NCBI RefSeq assembly: GCF_024713945.1
Contig: NC_134677.1
Span: 4,343,001-4,407,000, forward strand
Reading direction: 5' to 3'
DNA from: Dermatophagoides farinae
Lineage: Eukaryota; Arthropoda; Arachnida; Sarcoptiformes; Pyroglyphidae
DNA length: 64,000 nucleotides
Positions 14,133-26,544 of the stretch are shown here, piece after piece. Under the pieces are notes generated by a model that searched no databases, was not told the origin of the DNA, and saw only the letters and a list, made by a program, of their open reading frames with translations. Made by a program: the position numbers and the translations under genes. Each line of letters starts with the position of its first letter. Position 1 is the stretch's first letter.

Positions 14133-17100
14133 TTATTTACCAAAATGTAAGGAAGAGTTATTATTCAGATTATTATTATTGTTGTTGTTGTTATTATTCA
14201 TTTTAATCGAATTTGAATAGCTCGAATGATAGGGAGATGATGAATGGGAGTTGAAATTTTTCTTACGTATATAATCCGAATGTTTACCACCATATAATGA
14301 TATTGTACTGCTATTTCCTGAATGTGTTGATATTACATTGGAATTATGATGTGAAATTGAATGGTTTGAACGATTTTTATTGCTAACTACTAATGTATCT
14401 GATCGTTGTTCCATGGCTACAAAATCATCAACATGCATTGATGGTGGTCTTGATGTGTTTGGTGGTCGAGATCGGAATGGATCACCACGGTGTCCGTATG
14501 GCCTTCCTCGACCTCTCAGTGTACTACGTTTTGGTTGCGGATTCATGTTGCTCAATTTTGTAACAGAATCTTCGGTGGATTTGTCGGGTGTTTCAGGTAA
14601 TTCAACAATTGGTGAATAATAATTATTGAGATTTTTGAGGAATCCTTCGCAGTCGAGTTTCAGATATTTTTTAGTTAAATCAAAGCAATTAATTTTTTTC
14701 ATTCCAAATTCTACCATTGACCGATGATTCGTTTGACTTTCGATTAATGATGGCCATTGCTCAGGCATTCGGCAATCGATTGATAGTTGACTAAATTGAT
14801 GACCATATATAATGTCATTATCCTTAAGAACCGATTTACATACATCCATAATTTCATCTTCCTCTTTGATTTTCGATTCTTTCTCAGTTTTATCTTTTAT
14901 GTTATTTGGCTGACCGTTGCAAATGATATAAACTTTACGGTCGTTGAAATATTTGTTCAATGATTGAGAACACGATACGAAAAATTTTGATGTAAGTTTG
15001 TCTGAAAATTTAAACGTTTTCAATGCCAAAACAGCATTGTCGTCAGCATCAAAAAAATGATTGAATAAGGAGAGGAAATCGTCATCATCTGGGGTTTCTG
15101 TATCGCACAAGATTTCCTATGATAAAACTGAAAATGAGATTTATATTCTTGAGAATAATATAAAAACACTTACCGTTACGAAGGTTCGACTAGTAATGTT
15201 AAAATTTCTGTCAAATTTTTTTCTATTGAGATAGAAAAACATTCTGTGGAAAAGCTTATGTATTTTGGAATTTTTATGAACCACATCAAAACTGGTGGCA
15301 AACCAATAAAAGGCATTCAGGATGCCGATTCTAAATGATAAGCTCGAACTGAATAAATCCAGAATAAAATTGATAATTTTCCCACAATTATCGCTATGAT
15401 ATTTGATCATTGAATCATCGATCGATGATCGGAATTTTGAATCAACAATATCACACAAAGTATGAACGAGAAATTCAGTGATAGATTTTGTAACAGTGAG
15501 AACGGTTGTGGTAAACAGATCGCACATTTTATAGCAAACAATACGTAATAATTTTTGCAAGGACGAACAATTTGATAACAGCAGATAAGTGAACATATTT
15601 TCAATATCATCACTAAAATAATGAAGATGTGCGGACCACAATTTACGATAATTGATTATAATTGATGTATCTCTGTCGTTTAGTGATTTATTCATCATCA
15701 ACGGTAATGGTGTGGGCAATATTTTTGATAATATTTCTAAGCCTGATACAAAATATTTCGGCGCAAATGAAATGAATTCGAAAACATGTTTCAACATTTT
15801 TGTCCATACAGATTTACGTAATGATTCAGAATGTTCCACATAAACAGCTGTATAGAAAGATAGAATCATGTCGATTATTTGCTGTTGAATCAATTGAGCA
15901 GATTTTTTCGTGTTGAATTCTAATTCCTTATCATCTGTATTAGATGGAAAATATGACAACATATTGTAAAGTTTGAGCAATACTGGAATCGGTGTTGAAT
16001 CATTGAAACGATGGCCAAGCGATTGAGTTAAATTGTTTAGAATCAACTGTAGAAATCGTACGCTTGGTCGAATAAATTCAAGAGCTAGTGATCCTTGATT
16101 TAGAATTGAATTGTTGAGTTGTTGCAATGAATGTGCCTTGTACTGTTGATGATGTGATTGTTGATTACTACTATTGTTAGTAACTATTTTCAAATAATTC
16201 TTTACGTACAAATTTATATACGAATCACTGAACGTATGAGCAAATGTACGGTGTGACGGTCTCTCACATGTTTCGACAACTGCTTCTAATAGTGTCAACA
16301 AATAAGTAGTACAATCAAAACTATAACACGAGACCAAAGCATATTTATATTTTAATTGAATATCAGGATCATTATTCTTCATATAGTTGGCTTTTGGATC
16401 GCATAATGCAACCAATATTTTGATGGCAGTAACAAGTTCTGGTTCGATAAAAAAAACTCGATCATGGAAATTTTCAATTGTTTGAATTTTTTCCTGAAAA
16501 GCATCATGATGTTTTTTCAGAATGGTCACAAATTTTCGTAATGTCAATTCATCGTGTGAATTGAAATTATCATTTTTCAATGGCAATATCCAATTAGTAA
16601 GCATCGAATATTTCAAAGCATGACTTTGGAATATATCTGATCGATGTAATTTGATCAACGAATTCTGTACGAATGTCTGTACATTTTCACTGTTCTTTAA
16701 TAATGATTTACCGTAGATTTCATAAAAATGTAATAGATTCTTTTCTGGTAGATATTGAACACAGGCGATCGCAATTCTGGTTGCATAGATGAATGATGTT
16801 GGATCCATATTCGAAATCTTTTCATTGAAAAAATGAGCATTGGTTGGATCAAATTGTGAAGTAATTGGTATTATGAATGAATGAACAGCATCAAAATTGT
16901 GCTCCAATGTAAGAATAGAAACGACCACATCACGAAACATAGCTTTTTCAAAATGTACCATCATGAACAATCGCAATAACGAATTAATGACTTCAGTATT
17001 TTTAGAAGGATCAACTAGTATATTTTGTGTGGTCGTTTTCTTCAAGTTTTCCCTTTGAAACGAATATATATTGTAGAGTATTTTGTCTATCAAATTGAAT

Positions 17101-20100
17101 GTATACAATCTGAAAAATAAAAAGTTAAAAATTGATACATTTAAAAATGAATATATGACAAATAAAATACCTTGTGACGAATTTGATGCCAAAATCGACA
17201 AATTTTTGTCCACATTGATCATGTTTTGATGAAAAATCAGTCAATATTGAATGAATCGAATTTACTTTATCAACATTTAATTGATCTTCCAACAGAAATT
17301 TCAATCCTTGCTGATGTGAGGTGATAATGTCTAACAATTTTAATATTTTCCCACAAATAAAATCTTGATGTGCATTACTCGTATGATCGGATGTTTTAAG
17401 GAACTTCAAAAAACGAATCAAAGCATCGAATAGGTTAAAATGTTTGAAAAAACGATAGAAAGATTTTTGGGCATAAAATCCAATTTTCGATGATGAACAA
17501 TATGTTTGTTTACAATGGAAACGATCATGTATATAATCAAATTGATCAGTATTGGGCACATCCGGTACACGAGAATTCGATGTAGAAAGTAAGAGTAACG
17601 GAACCGAAGCATTAACAGCAGTTTTAATCTCATATTGGCAAACATTAGGCAGCAAACGTAATGGCCGATGTATGCGATTAGAAATAATTTCAAAATAGGT
17701 GATCATTTGAGATAACATTGCATGGAACGAATCCAATTTGTCGGTTGTCAAATTGCATAATAATTGATCATCATCATTATTAACATCGGTGGCAAACATT
17801 TCAAACAATTCATATAAATGAATTTTGTTCAGTAATTCTTCAAACACCGATGTTAGACGTGAATGTTGTGGTTTTATAATCAATGATAAAATATATTGAT
17901 AACATGTAGCATCTTTCATATTTACCACGTCAAATGGTGGCATTTTCTTGTCGTTGTGTTCATTCATGATAGTTTGATCAAGATTATTGGTCCATTGAAA
18001 TTTTCGATGACACAAATAGTCAACACCTTCAGCATGATCACAGATAACAATCAATCCATTCAGAATTAATAACCTGAGCGGTAGTGTAAAGAATGGTTTG
18101 TCATATAGGGAAAGTAAATCGTATGGTAAATTTTCTTCTAACAATCGTTTGAATAGAATTGCATTTTCATTTTCATTGATTGTTGATGATGAACGTATGT
18201 CAAATGAGCTAAACAATGCAATTAGCAATTTGATTCCAGCTTTTAAATGGCGAACTTTATAAGGAGTTTGTTTCTGTGCAAGTGCAAGATTAAAATCAAG
18301 TCCATCTTTGGTAATTGAAATTAGCATAGGAATCAAATTTTCAAAATCTTGTTCAGAGGTACCGGAAACGTTTTCCCAATCCTCGTTGAATGAATAATAT
18401 ATTGGACAGGTTAGTTTCATTATGTCAATAGCCAATTTTTCTACATTTTTCACCCAATCTTCTTGAATAAAAATTCGACGATTTTGTTCTTCATGTACGG
18501 AATATAGATTGGAAAAATTTTCGTGTATGAACTCAATGATCGAGCTGAACAATTTAAGATCAATGAATGTTGTCGTTTTATTACTATTGAAAGGAAATTT
18601 CAATGTACACAATTGATTGGAAACCAACGGGTCGAAAAGATTTTTGTTCAAATCCAACGCACTATCCATTTCATCGTCATCGTATTTACCACCAGCGCAA
18701 GTGGTATCCAAATAGTTTTTAGCATATTCCACTTTATCCGAGGCTAATGCCGCATTCAAATCATCGGCATATTCTTCATCACTACTAATTATTTCAAGTT
18801 CAGCTTTTTCATTGCAGGTTTTATCACGGTTTTGATTATCATCCAAAATGTCCGCATCAACATCGGAAGATGTACTAATCTGTTCAAAATTATCGTCAAA
18901 ATCATCATCCATATCGGATCCGGAAAGTGGCTCGAACAATTCCTTAGGAGCATCATCTTTGGATACAATCGATTCGCCATCACCATTATTTTCATTTTTA
19001 CATATGTCACTACTATTTTTATCGACATTTTCTGTGTCATTTTCCATATCATTGATAACATCATTGTCGATATTATCATTAGATATTTCTGCATTTGTTG
19101 TTTTAGAATCACAATCAAATTGATCCAAAGATATATTCGATATTGATGAATGTGGCGATATGTTCCCCAGAGGTGATGGCGATGTAATTGATTGTGGTTG
19201 TGCGTTTGGTGATGATTGTGAATCGTTTAATTCAATCATATTCATAGTTGAATCATCATCGATTGGTGATACGGGTGAAGCAATACTTTCGATCTCTGCT
19301 TTAGAAGAAGTACGTTGATTATCGTCCGGACCTTTACCACAATCATTAGTATAGTGCATGCTTTCAGTATGTTGACTTGCAACGGAAATTGGTGATGAAC
19401 CACTATCACAACTAGGTGAAGCAATATTCATATTCATCAGTGTATTGTATCGAGATTTTTTACGATTTGGCGAATCTATTGAATCATCATGATCACGAGA
19501 ATTTGAATCCCGATCATGCTGCGAAGATGTGCCTAGATGTGAATGATCACGTTTATTGCGATAATTACCACCACCACTTGACACTGTCATCGGTGATAAT
19601 GATCGTGAACGCTCTCTTGATCGAGATCGCATATGACCAGATGAATGATGAGAATAGCTGCGATATTTATTTGATGTGAAAGATGATTTAGGCGAAATTA
19701 AATCACGATTATTATTATCACTGTAGCTATCTATATAGCTACCAGAAGTATTATTACGTGTCCTGGTTGAACACGAATTAATTGTTTTGGAATAATTGTC
19801 ATTATCACGGCTATTGCCACGACTACCACCACGATGTATGTTACTTCGGCTGTGTGAACTATTATCACGATTCTGTTTTTCAAGACTGATACTTCGATTG
19901 CGATGTTGTTGTCGGCGTCGCCTATAATCATTGTCATCATCATCATCATCATCATAATTATTGTCCATTTCATGATGCCGGTTAAGGCTCAATCTTGAAC
20001 GATCAATATTTGTTCCATAAAGGGATGAACGATGTTGTCGATGTTCATAATCACTGTCAACATCTTTACTTGTGCTACGTGTGCGATAAGGATCATGTGT

Positions 20101-21551
20101 ATATTTATTTGTACTAGAACGATATTTTGATGATCGACTGGTTAGGGTGGTTGTTGCTGAAGATGAATGTTCTCTCGATCTTCTCGAATGGTGTTCATGA
20201 TGATAATCTCGTTGGGAGGAATAATATTTTTCATATGCGGATGGAGAATTATTATAACGTTCACTGCGATAGTGATGATGATGACTAGACGATGGCGTGG
20301 AATTCGATTCTCTTTCAACACTAGATCGATGTCGTCGGTCAGATAATGATCCGCTTTTTGTATATGAATTTTTATCAGCAATTGATGATGATGAATAGGT
20401 GATACGACTTTTGAGTGGATAATTATTACTGCTCGGTGAGATAGAACTTGTGGATGATCTTGATGAAAGTGGACGATATTTCTTTCGATCATTGTGCACA
20501 TCATCATCATCTTCATCATCCTCGACATAGTCTTTGTGGCTTGCGGATTTTTTCCCGGTTGTTATTCTCGATTGATTCTCTCGTGATGAATTGGAATGAC
20601 TTTTCAAAGTCGACGCTGGTGGACTTGTGGATAGGCCACCATAATGGTGACGCGATGGTGATGGCGATAGTATACGTGTTACATTTTCCGGACTAGGTGA
20701 TAAGGAATGAACATCCTGAACAAGATGTTGAGATTTAGCTGATGTGGTCGCCGAAATGTTGTCATCATTAATCGATGGCAAAGGGTCACAAATGTGTTTG
20801 TCTAATTCTGTTTCCAAATGATCTTGAGTATCATCCGGTTCTTTAATTTCGACGATAAGACCATCGAAATGGTTAGCTCTAGAATCGTCATTATTATCAA
20901 TATTTACATCATTTGATTTTTTGGATGCAGTTGATTCTTTATTTGATAAAGATGATAAGTTAGTTACTTCACCTAGAACGGCTAATGTAACTGATTGAAA
21001 ATGACCACGCAACAATAGGCCATCCGTAACAAAAGAAACAGCCGGTTTGAATATGTGGCTTTCATGTTCTTTGTAGGAGAAACTAACAAAAAAGGTAAAT
21101 AAAAAAAAATAAAACAAGAGAACCAATCAAAAACAATAACGTACCATCCAATGTCCAAAAAGGTGGAAGATTCTTTTGCTTTTATCTCGTGCACATAAAA
21201 ATGTATGTCAAATGAAGAGGGTGCAGTTGCTCTAAATAAAAAAAAAAAATGCAAATATTTTGTTTTAATCAAGCTAAACAAAGCATAAACACCATACCCA
21301 AGATGAACATTTCGAAGACTTTCGCCAGAAACTAATGTTGATAATGGAATTATTCTTATCTCACGAATGACTACATTAGAAGAGAATCGTACGATACCAA
21401 CGTTTGGTTCCTTTTTGTCACTTGTATCTTCAGAATCATTAGCAATGTTTGGCGGAGAAAATGTGTCCAGAAAAAGAATCTTTAATACAGGATCATTGGA
21501 ATTGATGTTGCCGTAATAAATGTTGCTGCCGCTGCTATGTTCAATGTTCAT
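14133..21551 (-). CDS. VIRMA: virilizer / VIRMA homologue, m6A methyltransferase complex subunit
   Basis: Scaffold subunit of the nuclear m6A writer complex (with WTAP, METTL3/14, HAKAI, ZC3H13), linked to alternative splicing and, in flies, sex determination. Five exons on the minus strand: 21298-21551, 21145-21231, 17171-21082, 15174-17109, 14133-15116; all introns are 57-66 bp with GT..AG ends and kept frame, giving about 2390 residues. The N-terminus matches the VIR_N domain (LKILFLDTFS, then LGATAPSSFDIHFYVHEI across the first splice, then GLLLRGHFQSVTLAVLGE). Exon 3 carries a Ser/Arg/His-rich stretch (roughly residues 250-740), then an acidic stretch and the start of the helical region. 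The C-terminus has the family hallmark RGRGRP followed by DPFRSRPPNTSRPPSMHVDD (roughly 2264-2295). Human VIRMA is about 1812 residues and fly Vir about 1850, so this one is enlarged by the low-complexity region. The start is the first ATG in frame with the conserved N-terminus. Confidence 0.95.
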
Positions 21552-22645
21552 GATATTCAATTAATGTCGAAATTCGAGTTTTGTTTTTCAAAAAAAAAGA
21601 AAACTAAACGTCTGATTGTTTTATGACAAAAATATTCAGGATCAAGATTAAAACAGAATAATTTTATAATGAAAAAAAAATTGTAATAATAATGCGGCAA
21701 AACACTTGATGTTTTCTTATAGTAGACACACAATTAAACTTTATAGCTTATTAAAAGAAATCGATGTATCGACAACGTCGTTGTTGTCGTCGTGGATGAC
21801 AATCAACAAAGTAAAATTGACAGAATAAATCACTCGTTTGGATCTTTTACTGCAATTGTTGATGGGCGTGATTATAACAACACACAAACAAAAATAATAG
21901 CTAAAAAATTGTTGAATTAAATTTAAATTTTATTGAAAAAAAAAATTTTCATTTCTATTCACTTAAATTTGCACACCACATAGACAAACAAAAGATTGAT
22001 CTATAAAAGGTTCAATTTTTTTTTAATACGGTGGTATTATTTCATTCACCATCCCAAATAGAATCAGAGAACAAAACCTGAATAATGAAGATAGATTGAA
22101 TAAAACACACACACACACAGACAAATAAAAAGCGACAAGAATTTTTTTTCTTTTACTATTTAATATTTGTTGACGATGATCACTTCATGATGGCAAACAA
22201 GAACGTGAAGTTGGTTCGTGGTAAAGCGAAACAAAATACCGACAATATTACCAAAAGAATATAACTCAATTTTACGTGAAGCTAGCGCATCAAGATATTT
22301 GGATGTGCTAATATATTTTAGAAAAAATCAAGTATCTTAACACAAAACAATACAAGATAGGAGTGGAATGTGTTTGTGTGTACAAAATTGAGGATTTTGG
22401 ACATCGATCGAATCTCACACACACACTATTGGCAATGGTAAACGGCCGTCGTCGTAGATGTCCGTGTTTTGGAGTTGCTCGGCGATTTTATTTCTGCTCA
22501 TCACCGTACAATGTCGCTAGAATCAAACACACACAAAAAAAAGAATTTTAAATCCTCTCATTCATAAATGAAATGACGACCTAAAATTCTTTGGAAAAAC
22601 TTTATTCTATTTAATTAAATTTTTTTCAATTTATTTAATCGATAT
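21552..22645. other. intergenic: VIRMA 5' flank and APRT 3' flank
   Basis: It separates two minus-strand genes. It holds the presumed VIRMA promoter, including a small GC-richer inverted repeat near 21775-21795 (CGACAAC..GTTGTCG), a (CA)n run near 22107-22120, and the APRT polyadenylation signal. I see no convincing coding exon; the open frame at 22363-22551 is short and unrecognised. Confidence 0.6.
22601..22606 (-). terminator. polyadenylation signal of APRT
   Basis: AATAAA on the minus strand, 40 bases after the APRT stop codon. Confidence 0.75.
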
Positions 22646-23281
22646 TTAAAATTTTACTAATGAAAATGTTGGCTCTGGATACTGTAGCCGACCTTTAAGA
22701 TCAATTAATTCGATTAAAACGATAACATTTACAATGTTTGAGCCACATTTTCTAATTAATTCGACGGCCGAACGTGCCGAACCACCGGTTGCAAGTAAAT
22801 CATCGACAATAATACAATTGGAATTTGGTTTCACCGAATCAATTTGTATTTCGAATTTGTCTGAACCATATTCCAATTCATAGGCTATTGATTCCACTTT
22901 ACCTGGTAGTTTTCCAGCTTTTCGTATGGGTACAAAAGGTACTCTAAGTTCATAAGCTAATAATGGACCAATTAGAAATCCACGAGATTCAAGGCCAATA
23001 ATAGTGTCGTAATTTTTTATATTGTTTTTAATATGATGTTTCAGTATGTATAAAACGTCATCAATTAGGCTAGGATCATGAAACAACGGGAATATATCTC
23101 TATAAATGTTCGATGAATGGTGATTAAATAATTTTTAATTTTATTGATTCTTATTCACTTACCGAAATATGATACCGGATTTAGGAAAATCTGGAAAACT
23201 TTTCACATTCATTTTAATTCGATCCAAACGTTTTTGTATATCGTCACCATCATTTGGTTGGTTATGTTTTTGGTCATTCAT
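22646..23281 (-). CDS. APRT: adenine phosphoribosyltransferase
   Basis: Cytosolic purine-salvage enzyme (EC 2.4.2.7): adenine + PRPP to AMP + pyrophosphate. Two exons, 23163-23281 and 22646-23099, with a 63 bp intron, encode 190 residues (human APRT 180). Landmarks: SFPDFPKSGIIFRDI (about 28-42, as in the family N-terminus), GLESRGFLIGPLLAYEL (75-91), RKAGKLPGK (99-107), and the PRPP-binding loop CIIVDDLLATGGSA (135-148). It ends near FSLVKF, like the human FSLLQY. The frame is open upstream to an ATG at 23425, but that stretch contains a T-rich run ending in TTTTTTTAG just before the chosen ATG, so it is more likely a 5' UTR intron than an N-terminal extension. All catalytic landmarks look intact. 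Confidence 0.97.
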
Positions 23282-24161
23282 GATTGTGTCAAGTTTATGT
23301 CTAAAAAAATATAATACAAAAAAATAACGACATCCAACCACCAATCGTTTTATCGATAGAGGGCAATCATCACCAAGTCGATTATCATTTCGAAATGATA
23401 AGTATAGAGAAAAATCTATAGCCATAAATAGGTTGAGTTTTGATTAAATTTTTTTTTTATTCAAGTTCGTATTAATTTGACAGTCGAAATTTATAATTTA
23501 TATATAATAATAATAATATATAGGCTATGATTGGCATATATTGTTGTTGTTGGTTTTCTTTTTTCAAAAATTTTGTTTGCTTTTTGAAGACAGTATTACT
23601 GGTTTTTTTTATCGTGGTTGCTTCCAGAATTATGATGAGATATAATTTGATTAATTTTATAAAGTTTTTTCCCAGTTCTTCAATGTTTGTGATGTGTGTG
23701 TGTGCATGTGGTTCAACATATAAAATGAAAAATATTATTGAATTAATGATGATTGTCATCATCATCATTATAATCATGTTGGGACAAAAAAATAATAATG
23801 ATACAAAAACGAAAGAAAAAAAATATTAAGATCGAAGCAGAAAAATTAAATAAATCAGAGTTGATAATATTGTAATCAATAATCAATTATAGCTGGTTTG
23901 TTTTTTTTTGTAGTAATACAAAGTAGTCGAGCACGAATCGATTCAGTCCAAAAATGAGTGGCCGACAATTATGGCTTTCTTAAGCGTTCATAATATACAG
24001 TAAAAAAAAAATTAAGGGAAAAAATTGTTCAAAGATTCGTTATTGGCCATTCGGACAGCGATCAGCATTTTAATTACGAACATACATAATTCATAAAGCA
24101 AACAAAAAATATGATGAAGAATCCTACCATCGGATGTGAATTTCATGTCGAATTCATATTT
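23282..24161. other. intergenic: APRT 5' flank
   Basis: It probably contains the APRT 5' UTR and promoter (a putative UTR intron acceptor lies just upstream of the ATG) and the 3' flank of the next minus-strand gene. The opposing open frames at 23472-23829 are Ile/Met-rich products of AT and CAT repeats, and I do not consider them genes. Confidence 0.5.
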
Positions 24162-24896
24162 TCATTTATTTTTTTGTTTTTTGCTCTTTGGTTCTTGAAA
24201 ATTTGCATATGATGATGGTGGTGGTGGTGGAAGTGGCTGTTGTTGTTGTAAAAGATGATGTGATTGTTGATTATAATAATCTACAGCCGATGTCATTGCT
24301 GGATGATGATGTGTATGAGGATGGTAAGGATTTGGTCCGGTTGGATAGGCCGGATAATTTGTCGGATAGTTACTATAATAGCTATAGCCATTATTGACTG
24401 CAGCTGGATCTGCGGCTATGGCCGAAATCGTCTGATGACCATATGAACTATGACCGGATGGATTTATTGGCATTGATGGTGCCGTAGCTACACCGGTAAT
24501 AGGCGATGTTGTTCCTGATGTTGTCGTCGTTACTGTTCCTCCTCCCCCTCCAGATGTTGAATACTGTTCCATAAGATGGCTGTTTAGTACTTCACCTGAA
24601 CCAAGATTATAATTAGTAGGTCCATCCGATCCTTCATCAATTATTTTTGTCAAATATTGATTCAATTGTGTTTGTAAACGTTTCACACAATTTGACAAGG
24701 AACTTAGATGTGTATTTGATTCGAAACCGGGCGTTCCGATTGCTCCAACCATTGAATGATGATAATGACTGGCTGCATTAACATCATAGCTAAATTGTTG
24801 ATTTGAACCATTGTTCGATGCAACATTGGCTTTCACTTGATAATGTGATGGTGGTTGAAATTCATTGCTATATTTATTATAATGATTGTCACCCAT
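24162..24896 (-). CDS. unrecognised Tyr/Pro/His-rich protein with one predicted helix and a basic tail
   Basis: Single-exon frame of 244 residues from a true ATG at 24896; the upstream open frame has no ATG. I do not recognise the family. Visible features: a likely amphipathic helix at about 64-88 (LSSLSNCVKRLQTQLNQYL), a Gly/Thr/Ser linker (115-135), an Ala/Tyr/Pro-rich region with repeated YP/NYP motifs (about 165-205), His and Gln runs, a PLPPPPPSSY stretch, and a basic C-terminus KSKKQKNK that could be a nuclear localisation signal. AATAAA overlaps the stop codon on the minus strand. The compositional bias suggests a largely disordered, perhaps nuclear, protein. The helix is faintly like small KEOPS/GON7-type helices, but I would not assign it. 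It is head-to-head with the plus-strand gene at 25612. Confidence 0.7.
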   Translation of the reverse strand: MGDNHYNKYSNEFQPPSHYQVKANVASNNGSNQQFSYDVNAASHYHHSMVGAIGTPGFESNTHLSSLSNCVKRLQTQLNQYLTKIIDEGSDGPTNYNLGSGEVLNSHLMEQYSTSGGGGGTVTTTTSGTTSPITGVATAPSMPINPSGHSSYGHQTISAIAADPAAVNNGYSYYSNYPTNYPAYPTGPNPYHPHTHHHPAMTSAVDYYNQQSHHLLQQQQPLPPPPPSSYANFQEPKSKKQKNK

Positions 24897-25611
24897 TCTG
24901 TTTCGTCTTATTATTAGTGGATTATTTGTGAATAATACTAATCGTCTTGGTTTTATTGAATCAATACATTTGATGATGATGACGATTATTGTGTTTCGGT
25001 ACAGCTTATGGTTACAATTCTTAATTCTGGTTTCACTATTCAATTCGACCAAACAGAATTAGATGTAACATTAGAATTATCAACAAACACAAAGAAAAAA
25101 CGAACCAATAATATGAAATTGATCGATGATGATTTTGTTATTATTTTTTTTTTTATTATTGAGTAGCAAAATATTTTAGAGTTCAGATCAATTGTCAGCA
25201 TTTTTAACATCAATGCACACACTTGCCTTTGCTTCACATACACACTATATTCGCTTATTCTTTGCCAAATTTTGCCACACACATACACGCATGCTCTCTC
25301 TTTTTTTTTGCTCGTTCAAATGAACAAACCAACCACACACACACACCACACTCGTTGTTTACAGTCAAATTTTATAGCTCTCTTTCGTTCAATATTCTTC
25401 CCCTTTTTGTTTGTCCAGATATCCTGTTCATAAATAAAATGCACAATTTTTTCATCTTGATTTTGTTTTTTAGCCTTGATTGATTGATATTTTATATTCA
25501 TTTCATCAAATCAAATTGATCATAAATGTGAATCTTTTTTTTCTATTTCGATTACTAATCTATTCCCTCTTTTCGGTCTTTGAGTTTCAATGAAACATTC
25601 GAATTATAAAA
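24897..25611. promoter_or_regulatory. shared 5' region of two divergent genes
   Basis: A 715 bp gap between two divergently transcribed start codons, consistent with a bidirectional promoter. It holds CA/CACA runs around 25214-25350 and T-rich tracts, but I see no clear TATA box that decides a start site. Confidence 0.4.
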
Positions 25612-25998
25612 ATGGATACAGATATATTGCGTAAGAATATTGAAATTAATATGGATAGAATTAAACAAATTCAACACGAAATTGGTTCGAAAACGGATGA
25701 AATTGTCCATATTTTGCGAACAATTAATTCAATCAAAACGGATGATCAATCATCATCGAATTATTTTTTGAATTTGAAAAATTTAATTGCTCAAACAATA
25801 GAGAAAAAATTACAAATCCTTCAATTATTAATTGATGTTCAATCATATTCGAATAAATTGGACAAGACGATGGCCATTACAAATCATAATCATCATGGTC
25901 GTTTATATTATGACCGATTAGTATTATTAAAACTTCGAAAACAATCTGCAAATTTTGATCTCGAAAAAATTCCGTTGGAAATTAGGCGTTATTATTGA
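25612..25998 (+). CDS. unrecognised small coiled-coil protein
   Basis: Single-exon frame of 128 residues starting at an ATG in a good context and ending in TGA, with AATAAA about 60 bases later. The sequence is rich in Ile, Leu, Lys and Gln with heptad-like spacing: NIEINMDRIKQIQHEIGSK (about 9-27), then a second helix IAQTIEKKLQILQLLIDVQ (about 59-77) and a third around LVLLKLRKQSANFDLEKI. There are no cysteines, no signal peptide and no membrane segment. This looks like a small helical-bundle subunit of a larger complex (Mediator- or BLOC-type subunits have this character), but I cannot name it. Its even, non-repetitive composition makes it much more likely coding than the surrounding random frames. 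Confidence 0.75.
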   Translation: MDTDILRKNIEINMDRIKQIQHEIGSKTDEIVHILRTINSIKTDDQSSSNYFLNLKNLIAQTIEKKLQILQLLIDVQSYSNKLDKTMAITNHNHHGRLYYDRLVLLKLRKQSANFDLEKIPLEIRRYY

Positions 25999-26056
25999 TC
26001 ATTATGTTACTATCAAATTGTTATTTTTGTAAATTTTTGTTTTTCGATTTTTGTTA

Positions 26057-26062
26057 AATAAA
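26057..26062 (+). terminator. polyadenylation signal
   Basis: AATAAA, 59 bases after the stop of the small coiled-coil gene. Confidence 0.75.
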
Positions 26063-26464
26063 TTCATTTTTTTGAATATCTAAAGTTTAAATTCTGAACA
26101 ATGGATCGATCTTTGTATAGCTAATTATACGGAATCATTGCTAGTTGGGTCCGAAAAATCACAACCATATAAAGACACTGTTTGTATTACTTATAAGTGC
26201 ATAGATATCAATTTAGCTTTGTATTTATACGATTGGAATTTGATCGATATTGACCATTGTAATAAACCATTGTTTGATTGTAAGTTTTATTACAGAACTT
26301 TAAACTCATGTTCGACGATTCATTGTTATTCCCTTTTCATTCTTATTCATTGGAGTTTAAAATCACCAACGACAGATGGCAATACAGTGATATCTAGATT
26401 TTTAGAGCATTGTCAACAGATTTATCATCATCATCATTTCATTCATTTCATTTAATTTAAAAAC

Positions 26465-26470
26465 TTTATT
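26465..26470 (-). terminator. polyadenylation signal of the CaaX-like gene
   Basis: AATAAA on the minus strand, about 75 bases after the stop codon. Confidence 0.7.
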
Positions 26471-26544
26471 TCTCAAAGGAAATTTTACAAGTGGTCAATT
26501 TTAAAGATATAGATGTCAATAATCACAGATGAATTATCAAAAAT

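Larger units (their letters stand above)
25999..26544. other. convergent 3' intergenic region
   Basis: It lies between the stop codons of two convergent genes and carries polyadenylation signals for both (26057-26062 plus strand, 26465-26470 minus strand). A plus-strand open frame at 26138-26455 is unrecognised and I do not call it. Confidence 0.6.

Noticed and set aside
18789-20528. Met/Ile/His-rich open frames on both strands within this interval
   Set aside because: Shadows of the repeat-biased VIRMA coding exon in other frames.
23282-23425. In-frame upstream ATG that would extend APRT by 48 residues
   Set aside because: The stretch is Phe-rich and contains a T-run plus AG acceptor just before the family-like start, so it looks like a 5' UTR intron.
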